NCBI RefSeq assembly: GCF_016428645.1
Contig: NZ_JAELXW010000010.1
Coordinates: forward strand, 62,001-126,000
Reading direction: 5' to 3'
Origin: Glycomyces salinus
GTDB lineage: Bacteria > Actinomycetota > Actinomycetes > Mycobacteriales > Micromonosporaceae
DNA length: 64,000 nucleotides
Shown: positions 10,144 through 18,262 of the stretch, piece after piece
Position numbering within the stretch: position 1 is the stretch's first letter
How the letters are laid out: the number at the start of each line of letters is the position of its first letter
Translations under genes and position numbers: made by a program
Notes under the pieces: generated by a model
The model's input: the letters and a program-made list of their open reading frames with translations, nothing else
Told to the model about the DNA's origin: nothing
The model's database searches: none

Positions 10144-11141
10144 GCCTGCTGGAGATCAGGGACCTGCACGTGACCTACCGGTCCTCGACCGGGCCGGTCC
10201 CGGCCGTGCGCGGCGTCGACCTGGCCGTGGACGCCGGGTGGACGCTCGGGGTGGCCGGGGAGTCCGGCTGCGGGAAGTCCACGCTGGCGCTGGCGGTGCT
10301 GCGGCTGCTGCCGCCGACCGCCGAGGTGGCCGGCGAGATCCTCCTGGACGGCGAGGACGTGCTCACCATGAAGTGGGGGCGCCTGCGGGCCGTCCGCTGG
10401 GCCGGCGCCTCGATCGTGTTCCAGGGCGCGATGCACTCGCTCAACGCCGTGCAGCGGATCGGCCCGCAGATCGCCGAACCCATCTTGATGCACAGCCTGG
10501 TGCACGGTAGAGGGTCCAAGGCGACCGCGTTGGAGCGGGCCGAGCGGCTCCTCGAACACGTCGGGCTGCCGAAGTGGCGGTCCGCGAACTATCCGCACGA
10601 GCTGTCCGGGGGCCAGCGGCAGCGGGTCATGATCGCCATGGCCCTGGCCTGCGAGCCCGACCTGATCATCGCCGACGAGGCGACCACGGCCCTGGACGTG
10701 ATGGTGCAGGCCCAGGTCCTCGAGCTCATCGCCTCCCTGGTGGCCGAGCACCGGGTGGGGCTGCTGATGATCAGCCACGACCTGTCGGTGCTCTCCGGCA
10801 ACTGCGACCGGGTCGCGGTCATGTACGCCGGGCGCGTGGTCGAGACCGGCCCGGCCGACGAGGTGTTCGAGCGGGCCCGCCACCCGTACTCGGCGGCGCT
10901 GGGCTCGGCGTTCCCGGCCATCGGGGACCCCCGCTCGCGGCTGCGGCCGGGCGGGCTGCCAGGAGACCCGCCGGACCCGGCCGAGCTGCCAGAGGGCTGC
11001 TCGTTCCATCCCAGGTGCGCGGTGGCCCTGGAGCGGTGCGGGACCGAGGAGCCGCGGCTGCTGGAACTGGACGGGCGGCGGCACAGCGCCTGCTTCGTCG
11101 CCCAGGGCGGCGGGCCGGTCGAATCGGAGGTGGAGCGGTGA
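10140..11141 (+). CDS. Peptide ABC transporter ATP-binding protein (DppD-like)
   Basis: 333 residues. Walker A GESGCGKST, signature LSGGQRQR, Walker B DLIIADEAT, H-loop SHDLS. The Q-loop reads FQGAM where FQDPM is common, a tolerated variant. The C-terminal oligopeptide-transporter extension with GCSFHPRCAVALERC is present. GTG start overlapping the previous stop (GTGA). Confidence 0.94.
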   Translation: MSLLEIRDLHVTYRSSTGPVPAVRGVDLAVDAGWTLGVAGESGCGKSTLALAVLRLLPPTAEVAGEILLDGEDVLTMKWGRLRAVRWAGASIVFQGAMHSLNAVQRIGPQIAEPILMHSLVHGRGSKATALERAERLLEHVGLPKWRSANYPHELSGGQRQRVMIAMALACEPDLIIADEATTALDVMVQAQVLELIASLVAEHRVGLLMISHDLSVLSGNCDRVAVMYAGRVVETGPADEVFERARHPYSAALGSAFPAIGDPRSRLRPGGLPGDPPDPAELPEGCSFHPRCAVALERCGTEEPRLLELDGRRHSACFVAQGGGPVESEVER

Positions 11142-12109
11142 GCGGAAGTCTGTCCGCACAGGAACTGTCGGTCGAGTTCGCTCTGCCGGGCGGGCGCACC
11201 GCCAAGGCCGTCGACCGGGTGAACCTGGAGGTCGCCCCGGGCGAGATCGTGGCGCTGGCCGGCGAGTCGGGCTGCGGTAAGACCACGCTGGCCCGCACGC
11301 TCCTGGGTCTGGAACGCGCCACCGGCGGCCAAGTGGTCTTCGGCGGGGAGCCGCTGTCGTATTCGGCCAGGTCGCTCAAGGCGTACCGGCGGCACGTGCA
11401 GCTGGTCCTCCAGGACCCGACCGGGGCGCTCAACCCGCGCCACACGATCTACGACGCCGTGGCCGAGGGGCTGCGCATCCACGGGATCACCGACGACGAG
11501 ACCGAGCGGGTCGCCTCGGCGCTGTCGCGGGCCGGGCTGCGACCGGCCGAGCGGTTCTTCCTGTCCTATCCGCACGAGCTGTCCGGCGGGCAGCGGCAGC
11601 GCGCGGTGATCGCCGGGGCGCTCGTGCTGGAGCCGAGCATCATCGTCGCCGACGAGCCGGTGGCGAGCCTGGACGCGTCGGTGCGCGGAGAGATCCTGGC
11701 GCTGCTGCTGCGGCTCCGCGACCAGATGGACCTCGGGGCGCTGGTCATCACGCACGACCTGGGGCTGGCCTGGAGCATCGCCGACCGGATCGCGGTGATG
11801 TACCTGGGCCGGATCGTCGAGCAGGGCCCGGTCGAGCGGGTGCTGACCGACCCGCGGCACCCGTACACGCGGGCGCTGGTGTCGGTCCTGCCGGACTCGC
11901 CGCTGCCGAAACCGATCGTGCTCTCCGGGGAGCTGCCGGACGCCTCCAGCATCCCGGGCGGGTGCCGGTTCCGGCCGCGCTGCCAGGAGGTGGCCTCGGG
12001 GCGGGCGAGCGCGGTCCTGTCCGACTGCGACCGAACCGATCCGGGCGTGCTCGCCGCCGACTCCCACGAGGTGGCCTGCCACCTGCACCGGCTGAGGGAC
12101 GGCTCGTGA
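11138..12109 (+). CDS. Peptide ABC transporter ATP-binding protein (DppF-like)
   Basis: 323 residues, second ATPase of the transporter. Walker A GESGCGKTT, Q-loop LQDPTGALNPR, signature LSGGQRQR, Walker B IIVADEPVASLD, H-loop THDLG. The C-terminal oligo-permease tail has GGCRFRPRCQE and a second Cys region. GTG start overlaps the preceding stop; the stop overlaps the M55 gene start (GTGA). Confidence 0.94.
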   Translation: MSGSLSAQELSVEFALPGGRTAKAVDRVNLEVAPGEIVALAGESGCGKTTLARTLLGLERATGGQVVFGGEPLSYSARSLKAYRRHVQLVLQDPTGALNPRHTIYDAVAEGLRIHGITDDETERVASALSRAGLRPAERFFLSYPHELSGGQRQRAVIAGALVLEPSIIVADEPVASLDASVRGEILALLLRLRDQMDLGALVITHDLGLAWSIADRIAVMYLGRIVEQGPVERVLTDPRHPYTRALVSVLPDSPLPKPIVLSGELPDASSIPGGCRFRPRCQEVASGRASAVLSDCDRTDPGVLAADSHEVACHLHRLRDGS

Positions 12110-12933
12110 GGATCCTCGTCAGCGCCGACATGGAGGGCGCGACCGGGGTGACCTGCCCGGCGGACGTCCTGCCGGGCGGCCCGGCCTGGGAGCGGATGCG
12201 GCCGGTGTTCACCGGGGACGTGAACGCGGCCGTGGCCGGGCTGCTCGTGTGGGCCGAGACGGTGCTGGTCAACGAGGCGCACTGGACGATGCGGAACCTG
12301 CTGCTGGAGCGGCTCGACCGGCGGGCGACCATGATCACCGGCCGGCACAAGCCGCTGTCGATGATGGAGGGCGTCCAATACGGCGGGATCGACGGGGTCG
12401 TGTTCCTCGGCTACCACGCCGGGGCCGGGAGCGGGGGCGTGCTGGCCCACACCTATCTGGCCAATTCGATCACCGGGGTGTGGCTCGACGGGGAGCGGGC
12501 CGGTGAGGGGCGGCTGAACGCGGCGCTGGCCGCCGAGTTCGGGGTGCCGGTGATCCTGGTGACCGGCGACGACAAGACCGTCGAGGACGCCTCGGGCTAC
12601 GCTCCCGAGGCCCTCGGCGTCGCGGTCAAGCGGTACGTCTCGCGCTACGCCGCCGAGTGCCGCACCCCTGAGGCGACCGCGCTGGACATCACCGCCGCCG
12701 CCGAGGGCGCGGCCGAGCTGGCCGGGCGGGTCGACCCGGTGGTCCTCCCCCACCGCTTCGAGATCGAATTCGACGCCGAGCACCTGGTCGGCGCCGCGAC
12801 CGTGGTCCCGGGAGTCGAGGCCGAGGGCGGGCGTCGGGTGTCGTACGAATCGGCCACCATGTACGAGGGCATCCGGTGCTTCAAGGCGGTGACCACGGTG
12901 GTCTCCGCGGCAGTAGAGGAGCAGTATGGCTGA
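12106..12933 (+). CDS. M55-family D-aminopeptidase (DppA-type)
   Basis: 275 residues. The start RILVSADMEGATGV holds the zinc-binding Asp and Glu (SADMEG) of Bacillus DppA, a decameric D-aminopeptidase. Other family stretches are LVNEAHWTMRNLL and VVFLGYHAGAG; HW replaces the more usual N-D-SH pattern. Known family members remove D-Ala from D-Ala-containing dipeptides or oligopeptides released from cell wall. GTG start coupled to the ABC ATPase by GTGA. Placement next to a peptide importer and an LD-carboxypeptidase supports murein-peptide use. Confidence 0.9.
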   Translation: MRILVSADMEGATGVTCPADVLPGGPAWERMRPVFTGDVNAAVAGLLVWAETVLVNEAHWTMRNLLLERLDRRATMITGRHKPLSMMEGVQYGGIDGVVFLGYHAGAGSGGVLAHTYLANSITGVWLDGERAGEGRLNAALAAEFGVPVILVTGDDKTVEDASGYAPEALGVAVKRYVSRYAAECRTPEATALDITAAAEGAAELAGRVDPVVLPHRFEIEFDAEHLVGAATVVPGVEAEGGRRVSYESATMYEGIRCFKAVTTVVSAAVEEQYG

Positions 12934-14263
12934 GCCGCAAGCGATCGTCGACGAGCGGGCCCTCGACGAGGTCATCCGCTTCACCTCAGAGTTGATCCGC
13001 ATCGACACCACCAACCGCGGCGGCGGAGACGGCCGCGAACGCGAGGCGGCCGAGTACGCCGCCGAGCGCCTGGCCGAGGCGGGAGTCGAATCGGAGATCA
13101 TCGAGAAGGCGCCGGGGCGGTCGAACCTGGTCGCCCGCATCGAGGGCACCGACCCCGAGTCGGCCGCGCTACTGGTGCACGGGCACCTCGACGTGGTCCC
13201 GGCCGAGGCCGCCGACTGGAGCGTCGAGCCGTTCTCCGGGGAGGTCCGCGACGGCATCGTATGGGGCCGCGGGGCGCTGGACATGAAGAGCATGGACGCG
13301 ATGGTGCTGGCGACGGTGCGGGCCTGGGCGCGGGCCGGGGTGCGACCCAGGCGCGACATCGTCGTCGCCTTCACCGCCGACGAGGAGGCCAGCGCCGAGT
13401 ACGGGGCCGGCTTCCTGGCCGACCACCACGGCGAGCGGTTCGCCGACTGCACCGAGGGCATCAGCGAGTCGGGCGGGTTCACCTTCCACGGCGGCGAGGG
13501 GCTGCGCCTCTACCCGATCGGGGCCGGGGAGCGGGGCACGGCGTGGCTGGACCTGCGCGCCCGGGGCCGGGCCGGGCACGGCTCGAAGGCCAACCCTGAC
13601 AACGCGGTCACCGCGATCGCCGAGGCGATCGCGCGGATCGGCCGGCACCGGTGGCCGGTGCGGCTGGTCCCGACCGTGCGGGCGGCGCTGACCGAACTGG
13701 CCGCGGTGTACGGGATCGAGCCCGACCTGGACGATGTGGACGGGCTGCTCGAGAGGCTCGGACCGGCCGCGCAACTGGTCGAGTCGACCGTCCGCAACAG
13801 CTCGAATCCGACGGTCCTGGAGGCCGGGTACAAGGTCAACGTGATTCCCGAGCACGCCGCCGCGCAGGTGGACGGCCGGATGCTCCCCGGCTGCGAGGAC
13901 GAGTTCGTGGCCACGATGGACGAGCTCACCGGGCCCGACGTCGAATGGCGGTTCCATCACCGCGAAGTGCCGCTGGGCGCGCCGGTAGACTCGCCGACGT
14001 TCGCGGCCATGGCGGCCGCGGTGCGCAAGTTCGATCCCGAGGGCCATCCGGTCCCCTACTGCATGTCCGGCGGCACCGACGCCAAGCAGTTCTCGCGGCT
14101 GGGCATCACCGGCTACGGGTTCTCGCCGCTGAAGCTGCCGCCCGAGTTCGGCTACGGCAAGCTCGCCCACGGCGTGGACGAGCGGGTTCCGGTCGAAGGG
14201 CTCGAGTTCGGGCTGCGGGTGCTGGAGGACTTCTTGCGCGATGTCGAAGGGAGGCCGGCATGA
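12926..14263 (+). CDS. M20-family metallopeptidase (ArgE/DapE/CPG2 type)
   Basis: 445 residues. Metal-site motifs are in order: LLVHGHLDVVP (His and downstream Asp), GRGALDMKSMD (bridging Asp), ADEEAS (catalytic Glu and metal Glu) and the C-terminal LAHGVDERV (His). The lid domain, with GRAGHGSKANPDNAV, is present. M20 enzymes hydrolyse dipeptides or acylated amino acids; the exact substrate is unknown. It overlaps the M55 gene by 8 bp and the S9 gene by 4 bp (ATGA). Confidence 0.9.
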   Translation: MAEPQAIVDERALDEVIRFTSELIRIDTTNRGGGDGREREAAEYAAERLAEAGVESEIIEKAPGRSNLVARIEGTDPESAALLVHGHLDVVPAEAADWSVEPFSGEVRDGIVWGRGALDMKSMDAMVLATVRAWARAGVRPRRDIVVAFTADEEASAEYGAGFLADHHGERFADCTEGISESGGFTFHGGEGLRLYPIGAGERGTAWLDLRARGRAGHGSKANPDNAVTAIAEAIARIGRHRWPVRLVPTVRAALTELAAVYGIEPDLDDVDGLLERLGPAAQLVESTVRNSSNPTVLEAGYKVNVIPEHAAAQVDGRMLPGCEDEFVATMDELTGPDVEWRFHHREVPLGAPVDSPTFAAMAAAVRKFDPEGHPVPYCMSGGTDAKQFSRLGITGYGFSPLKLPPEFGYGKLAHGVDERVPVEGLEFGLRVLEDFLRDVEGRPA

Positions 14264-16239
14264 CCGTCGCGCCATATGGAACCTGGAAATCTCCGATCAC
14301 GGCCGACATGGTGGCCGAAGGGGACGGCCGCCCGGGGCACCTCGGCGTGGTCGGCGGCGAGCTGTGGTGGACCGAGCCGCGTCCGGCCGAGGGCGGGCGG
14401 CGCACGCTGGTCCGCCGCCGCGCGGACGGGTCGTCCGAATCGGTCCTGCCCGAGCCTTGGAACGTCCGCAACCGGGTCCACGAGTACGGCGGCACCCCGT
14501 GGGTCGGGACGATGACCGAATCCGGCCCGGTGGTGGTGTTCTCGAACTTCTCCGACCAGCGGCTGTACCGGTTCGAACCGGACTCGGGGCGCGCTCCGAC
14601 GCCGTTGACGCCGGTCCCGATCTTTCCGAGCGGCCTCCGCTGGTGCGACATGGCGGTCGACGTCGAACGCGGCGAGGTCTGGGCGGTGGTCGAGGACTTC
14701 CTCGGCGAGCGCCCCACCGAGCTGCGGCGTTTCATCGCCGCCGTTCCGCTGGACGGCTCGGCCGTCGACGACCGGACGGCGATCCGGCCGCTGACCTCGG
14801 ACGAGTACCGGTTCACCACCGGACCCAAGGTGAGCCCGGACGGTTCGGCGGTGGCGTGGATCGTCTGGAACCACCCGCACATGCCTTGGGACGAGACGGA
14901 ACTGCGGGTCGCGACGATCACTCCCTCGGGGACGTTCGCGGACGAGCGGACGATCGCCGGCGGTTCGGGGGAGTCGATCGCGCAGGTCGAATGGGCCGGA
15001 GGCGACCTGCTGATCGCGAGCGACCGCTCCGGCTGGTGGAACCTGCACCGGGTCGACCCGGAATCCGGGGACACCGAGGCGCTGTACCCGGTCGAGGCCG
15101 AGTTCGCCGGTCCGATGTGGGGCCTGGGGATGCGGTGGTTCCAGCCGCTGGGAGACGGCCGCGTCGTCGCCGTCCACGGCAGGGGCGAGAGCCGGCTGGG
15201 CGTGTACGACCCGGCCGACCGCGGCCTGTCCCGGGTCGCCGAGAGTTGGACCGAGTGGGCCCCCGGCCTGATCGCCGACGGCGAGGTCGTCTACGGCATC
15301 GCCGCGAGCGCGACCACCGGCTACGAGGTCGTCGAGTACGACACCCGGCGAGACGCGGCACGCGTCGTCGCCCACCGGCATGTAGACCTCGTCGACCCGG
15401 GCTACTACCCCAGGCCCGAGCACCGGACCTTCACCGGTCCGGACGGCCGCGAGGTCCACGCCCACCTCTACCCGCCGCACAACCCCGACTTCGAGGCCCC
15501 CACGGGGGAACTGCCGCCCTACGCGGTCTGGGTCCACGGCGGACCGACCGGTCACGCCAGGGCCGCGCTCGACCTGGAGCTGGCCTACTTCACCTCGCGC
15601 GGCATCGGCGTGGTCGAGGTGAACTACGGCGGCTCGACCGGCTACGGGCGCGGGTACCGCGACCGGCTCCGCGGCCAGTGGGGCGTGGTGGACGTCGAGG
15701 ACTGCGCGGCAGTGGCCAAGGCTCTCGCGAAGGAGGGCGTCGCCGACCGGTCGCGGCTGGCGATCCGCGGCGGCAGCGCCGGGGGCTGGACCTCGGCGGC
15801 CTCGCTGACCTCGCCCGCGGCCGAGGGCGTGTACGCGTGCGCGACCGTCAAGTTCCCGATCCTCGACCTGTCAGGGTGGACCGCCGACGACACGCACGAC
15901 TTCGAGTCCCAGTACGTCTACTCCATCGTCGGGCCGCCCGGGGAGCTGGAGCGGCGCTCGCGCGAGCGGTCCCCGGTCCGGCACGCCGACCGGATCGAAG
16001 TGCCGTTCCTGCTGCTCCAGGGGCTGGAGGACGCGATCTGCCCTCCGGAGCAGTCCGAGAAGCTGCTGCGGGCCATCGCGGGCCGCGGCGTCCCGCACGC
16101 CTACCGGGCCTATGAGGGCGAGCAGCATGGTTTCCGGCGGGCCGAGACCATCCGCGACGCGGTGCTCGCCGAGCATTCGCTGTACGCGCAGGTCCTCGGA
16201 TTCGACGGCCCCGAACGGCGGCTGGAGCTGCGGACGTGA
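14260..16239 (+). CDS. S9-family prolyl oligopeptidase / acylaminoacyl-peptidase-like
   Basis: 659 residues. The N-terminal beta-propeller-like half has repeated WW/YRF motifs. The C-terminal alpha/beta-hydrolase half has an oxyanion region WVHGGPTGHARA, nucleophile elbow GGSAGGWTS, acid residue in GLEDAICPP and His in EGEQHGF, the complete triad of dipeptidyl-/acylaminoacyl-peptidases. No signal peptide, so it acts in the cytoplasm on imported peptides. ATG overlaps the M20 stop (ATGA). Confidence 0.9.
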   Translation: MTVAPYGTWKSPITADMVAEGDGRPGHLGVVGGELWWTEPRPAEGGRRTLVRRRADGSSESVLPEPWNVRNRVHEYGGTPWVGTMTESGPVVVFSNFSDQRLYRFEPDSGRAPTPLTPVPIFPSGLRWCDMAVDVERGEVWAVVEDFLGERPTELRRFIAAVPLDGSAVDDRTAIRPLTSDEYRFTTGPKVSPDGSAVAWIVWNHPHMPWDETELRVATITPSGTFADERTIAGGSGESIAQVEWAGGDLLIASDRSGWWNLHRVDPESGDTEALYPVEAEFAGPMWGLGMRWFQPLGDGRVVAVHGRGESRLGVYDPADRGLSRVAESWTEWAPGLIADGEVVYGIAASATTGYEVVEYDTRRDAARVVAHRHVDLVDPGYYPRPEHRTFTGPDGREVHAHLYPPHNPDFEAPTGELPPYAVWVHGGPTGHARAALDLELAYFTSRGIGVVEVNYGGSTGYGRGYRDRLRGQWGVVDVEDCAAVAKALAKEGVADRSRLAIRGGSAGGWTSAASLTSPAAEGVYACATVKFPILDLSGWTADDTHDFESQYVYSIVGPPGELERRSRERSPVRHADRIEVPFLLLQGLEDAICPPEQSEKLLRAIAGRGVPHAYRAYEGEQHGFRRAETIRDAVLAEHSLYAQVLGFDGPERRLELRT

Positions 16240-17162
16240 CCCCGCTGGAGCGCCCGCCGCGCCTGCGGCCCGGCGACCGGGTGGCGGTGGTCGCTCCCAG
16301 CGGCCCGATGCCGCCGCGCGAATTGGAGCGGGGCGTGGCCGTCCTCCGCGAGTGGGGCCTCGAACCGGTGGTGATGCCGCACGTGCTCGACGGGCATCCG
16401 GGGCTGCGGTACCTGGCCGCGTCCGACGCCGACCGGGCCGCAGACTTCGAGCGGGCCTGGAGCGACGATTCGCTCGCCGGGATCGTCGCGGCGCGCGGCG
16501 GCTACGGCGCGCAGCGGATGCTCGACCTGGTGGACTGGAACCGCCTGGCCGGGGGCGAGCCGAAGGTCGTCGTCGGTTTCAGTGACGCCACCGCGCTGCA
16601 GGAGGCGGTCGCGCTCAGGCTCGGCGTGGCGTCCCTGCACGGCCCGATGCCGGCTCTGGCGCACTTCCTCGACCACCCGGAGTCCCAGGAGCACCTGCGG
16701 CTGACCCTGTTCGAACCGGAATCGGTCCAGAAGCTGGCCCCGTCCGGGGCGCGGACGATGGTGCCCGGCCGGGCCGAGGGGGTCACCTTCGGCGGCACGC
16801 TGAGCCTGCTGGCCTCGGGCGTCGGCACCGCTGAGCACCGCCCGCGCGCGGACGGCGGCATCCTGCTGCTGGAGGAGATCGACGAGGCCGACTACCGGAT
16901 CGACCGGTTCCTGACACAGATGCGCCGCTCCGGCTGGCTGGACGGCGTCGCCGGGATCGTCCTGGGCTCGTGGACCGAGAGCGGCCCGTACGAGCGGGTG
17001 CGGTCGGTCCTGCTCGACCGCCTCGGGGACCTGGGCGCGCCGATCGTCGAGGAGTTCGGCTTCGGCCACTGCGCGCCGTCGCTGACGGTGCCGCTGGGCG
17101 TCCCCGCCCGGTTGGACGCCGACGCCGGGACGCTCGACTTCGTCGTCCCGGCGCTCCGCTAG
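16236..17162 (+). CDS. S66-family LD-carboxypeptidase (murein tetrapeptidase)
   Basis: 308 residues. Ser-Glu-His triad motifs: GFSDATAL (nucleophile Ser), LLLEEID (Glu) and GFGHCAPSLTVPLG (His). N terminus RPGDRVAVVAPSGP is typical of LdcA/YkfA. Members cleave the L,D bond releasing D-Ala from murein tetrapeptide. GTG start overlaps the S9 stop by 4 bp, and it ends the operon. Together with the M55 enzyme this resembles Bacillus dppA plus ykfA. Confidence 0.92.
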   Translation: MTPLERPPRLRPGDRVAVVAPSGPMPPRELERGVAVLREWGLEPVVMPHVLDGHPGLRYLAASDADRAADFERAWSDDSLAGIVAARGGYGAQRMLDLVDWNRLAGGEPKVVVGFSDATALQEAVALRLGVASLHGPMPALAHFLDHPESQEHLRLTLFEPESVQKLAPSGARTMVPGRAEGVTFGGTLSLLASGVGTAEHRPRADGGILLLEEIDEADYRIDRFLTQMRRSGWLDGVAGIVLGSWTESGPYERVRSVLLDRLGDLGAPIVEEFGFGHCAPSLTVPLGVPARLDADAGTLDFVVPALR

Positions 17163-17164
17163 CG

Positions 17165-18169
17165 TCAGACCGTGCGCGGGGCATAGGCCTCGGTCAGGCG
17201 GTCCATGAGGGCGTCGTTGTCGGCGTCGACGGTCTTGCGCTCGGGGTGGTCGTCGTACCAGGCGACGATCTCGCGGGCGCCCTGCTTGAACGGGGTCGCC
17301 CCTTGGCCGAACTCGGGCACGAGCGACTTGATCTTGGAGTTGTCGAAGACCATCGTGTGGGCCTTGTCGCCGAGGAGACCGGCACCCCAGTCGGGGTCGG
17401 AGGCGGCGATCGCCTCGGAGGGCACGTGGACCAGGTTCGGCTCGTCCACGCCCGCCGCGGCGGCGACGTCGCGGAAGATCCGGTTCCAGGTGGGTGCCTC
17501 GTCGCCGGTGATGTGGAAGGGCTCGCCGAGCGCGGCCTCCTTGCCGAGGAGGCCGGTGAATCCGACCGCGAAGTCGCGGCTGTGGGTGATGGTCCACAGC
17601 GAGGTCCCGTCGCCGTGGACGACGACGGGCTTGCCGGCGCGCATCCGCTCGACGACGGTCCAGCCGCCGTCGAACGGGATGAGCGTGTGGTCGTAGGTGT
17701 GCGAGGGGCGCACGATCGTCATCGGGAAGTCGTCCTCGCGCCAGGCGCGAACGAGCAGTTCCTCGCAGGCGATCTTGTCGCGGGAGTACTGCCAGTAGGG
17801 GTTCTTCAGCGGGTTCGACTCGACGACCGGCATGTGCGTCGGCGGGGTCTGGTAGGCCGAGGCCGAGCTGATGAACAGGTATTGGCCGGTGCGGCCGGAG
17901 AACAGGTCCACATCGCGCTGGACTTGCTCGGGCACGAAGTTGACCCAGTTGACGACCGCGTCGAACTCGGCGTCGCCGAGCGCGGCGCGCATCTGTTCGG
18001 GGTCGTTCGAGTCGGCCGTCAGATGCCGGACCTCCTCTGGCAGCGGCCGCAGTGCGCTCTCGCCGCGGTTGAGGACGGTCACGTCCATGCCGCGGCGGAC
18101 CGCCTCGTGCACGCACGAGGTGCTGATGACTCCGCTGCCGCCGATGAACAGTACCTTGAGATTCGACAT
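17165..18169 (-). CDS. NAD-dependent epimerase/dehydratase family protein
   Basis: 334 residues, atypical or extended SDR. The nucleotide-binding motif FIGGSGVISTSCVHEA is near the N terminus. The active-site region shows FISSASAYQ and, later, YSRDK (Tyr and Lys). VRPSHTYDHTLIPFDGG follows. Substrate unknown; the sequence resembles nucleoside-sugar epimerase-type proteins of actinomycetes. The ATG at 18169 has AAGGAG five bases before it. It ends 2 bp from the convergent LD-carboxypeptidase stop. Confidence 0.85.
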   Translation of the reverse strand: MSNLKVLFIGGSGVISTSCVHEAVRRGMDVTVLNRGESALRPLPEEVRHLTADSNDPEQMRAALGDAEFDAVVNWVNFVPEQVQRDVDLFSGRTGQYLFISSASAYQTPPTHMPVVESNPLKNPYWQYSRDKIACEELLVRAWREDDFPMTIVRPSHTYDHTLIPFDGGWTVVERMRAGKPVVVHGDGTSLWTITHSRDFAVGFTGLLGKEAALGEPFHITGDEAPTWNRIFRDVAAAAGVDEPNLVHVPSEAIAASDPDWGAGLLGDKAHTMVFDNSKIKSLVPEFGQGATPFKQGAREIVAWYDDHPERKTVDADNDALMDRLTEAYAPRTV

Positions 18170-18220
18170 TTCCGCTCCTTCGTTGGCCAGCGGCAAGCCT
18201 ACTCGCGGGCGCGCGCGGCG

Positions 18221-18249
18221 GAGGGCCGGCGGCGAAGCCGCCGGCCCTC
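18221..18249 (-). terminator. Terminator of the GH5 cellulase gene
   Basis: A perfect 13-bp GC-rich stem (GAGGGCCGGCGGC with its complement) with a GAA loop, 13 bp after the cellulase stop on the minus strand. No long T tract, as usual in high-GC actinomycetes. Confidence 0.7.
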
Positions 18250-18262
18250 GGGTTCGGTCGTG

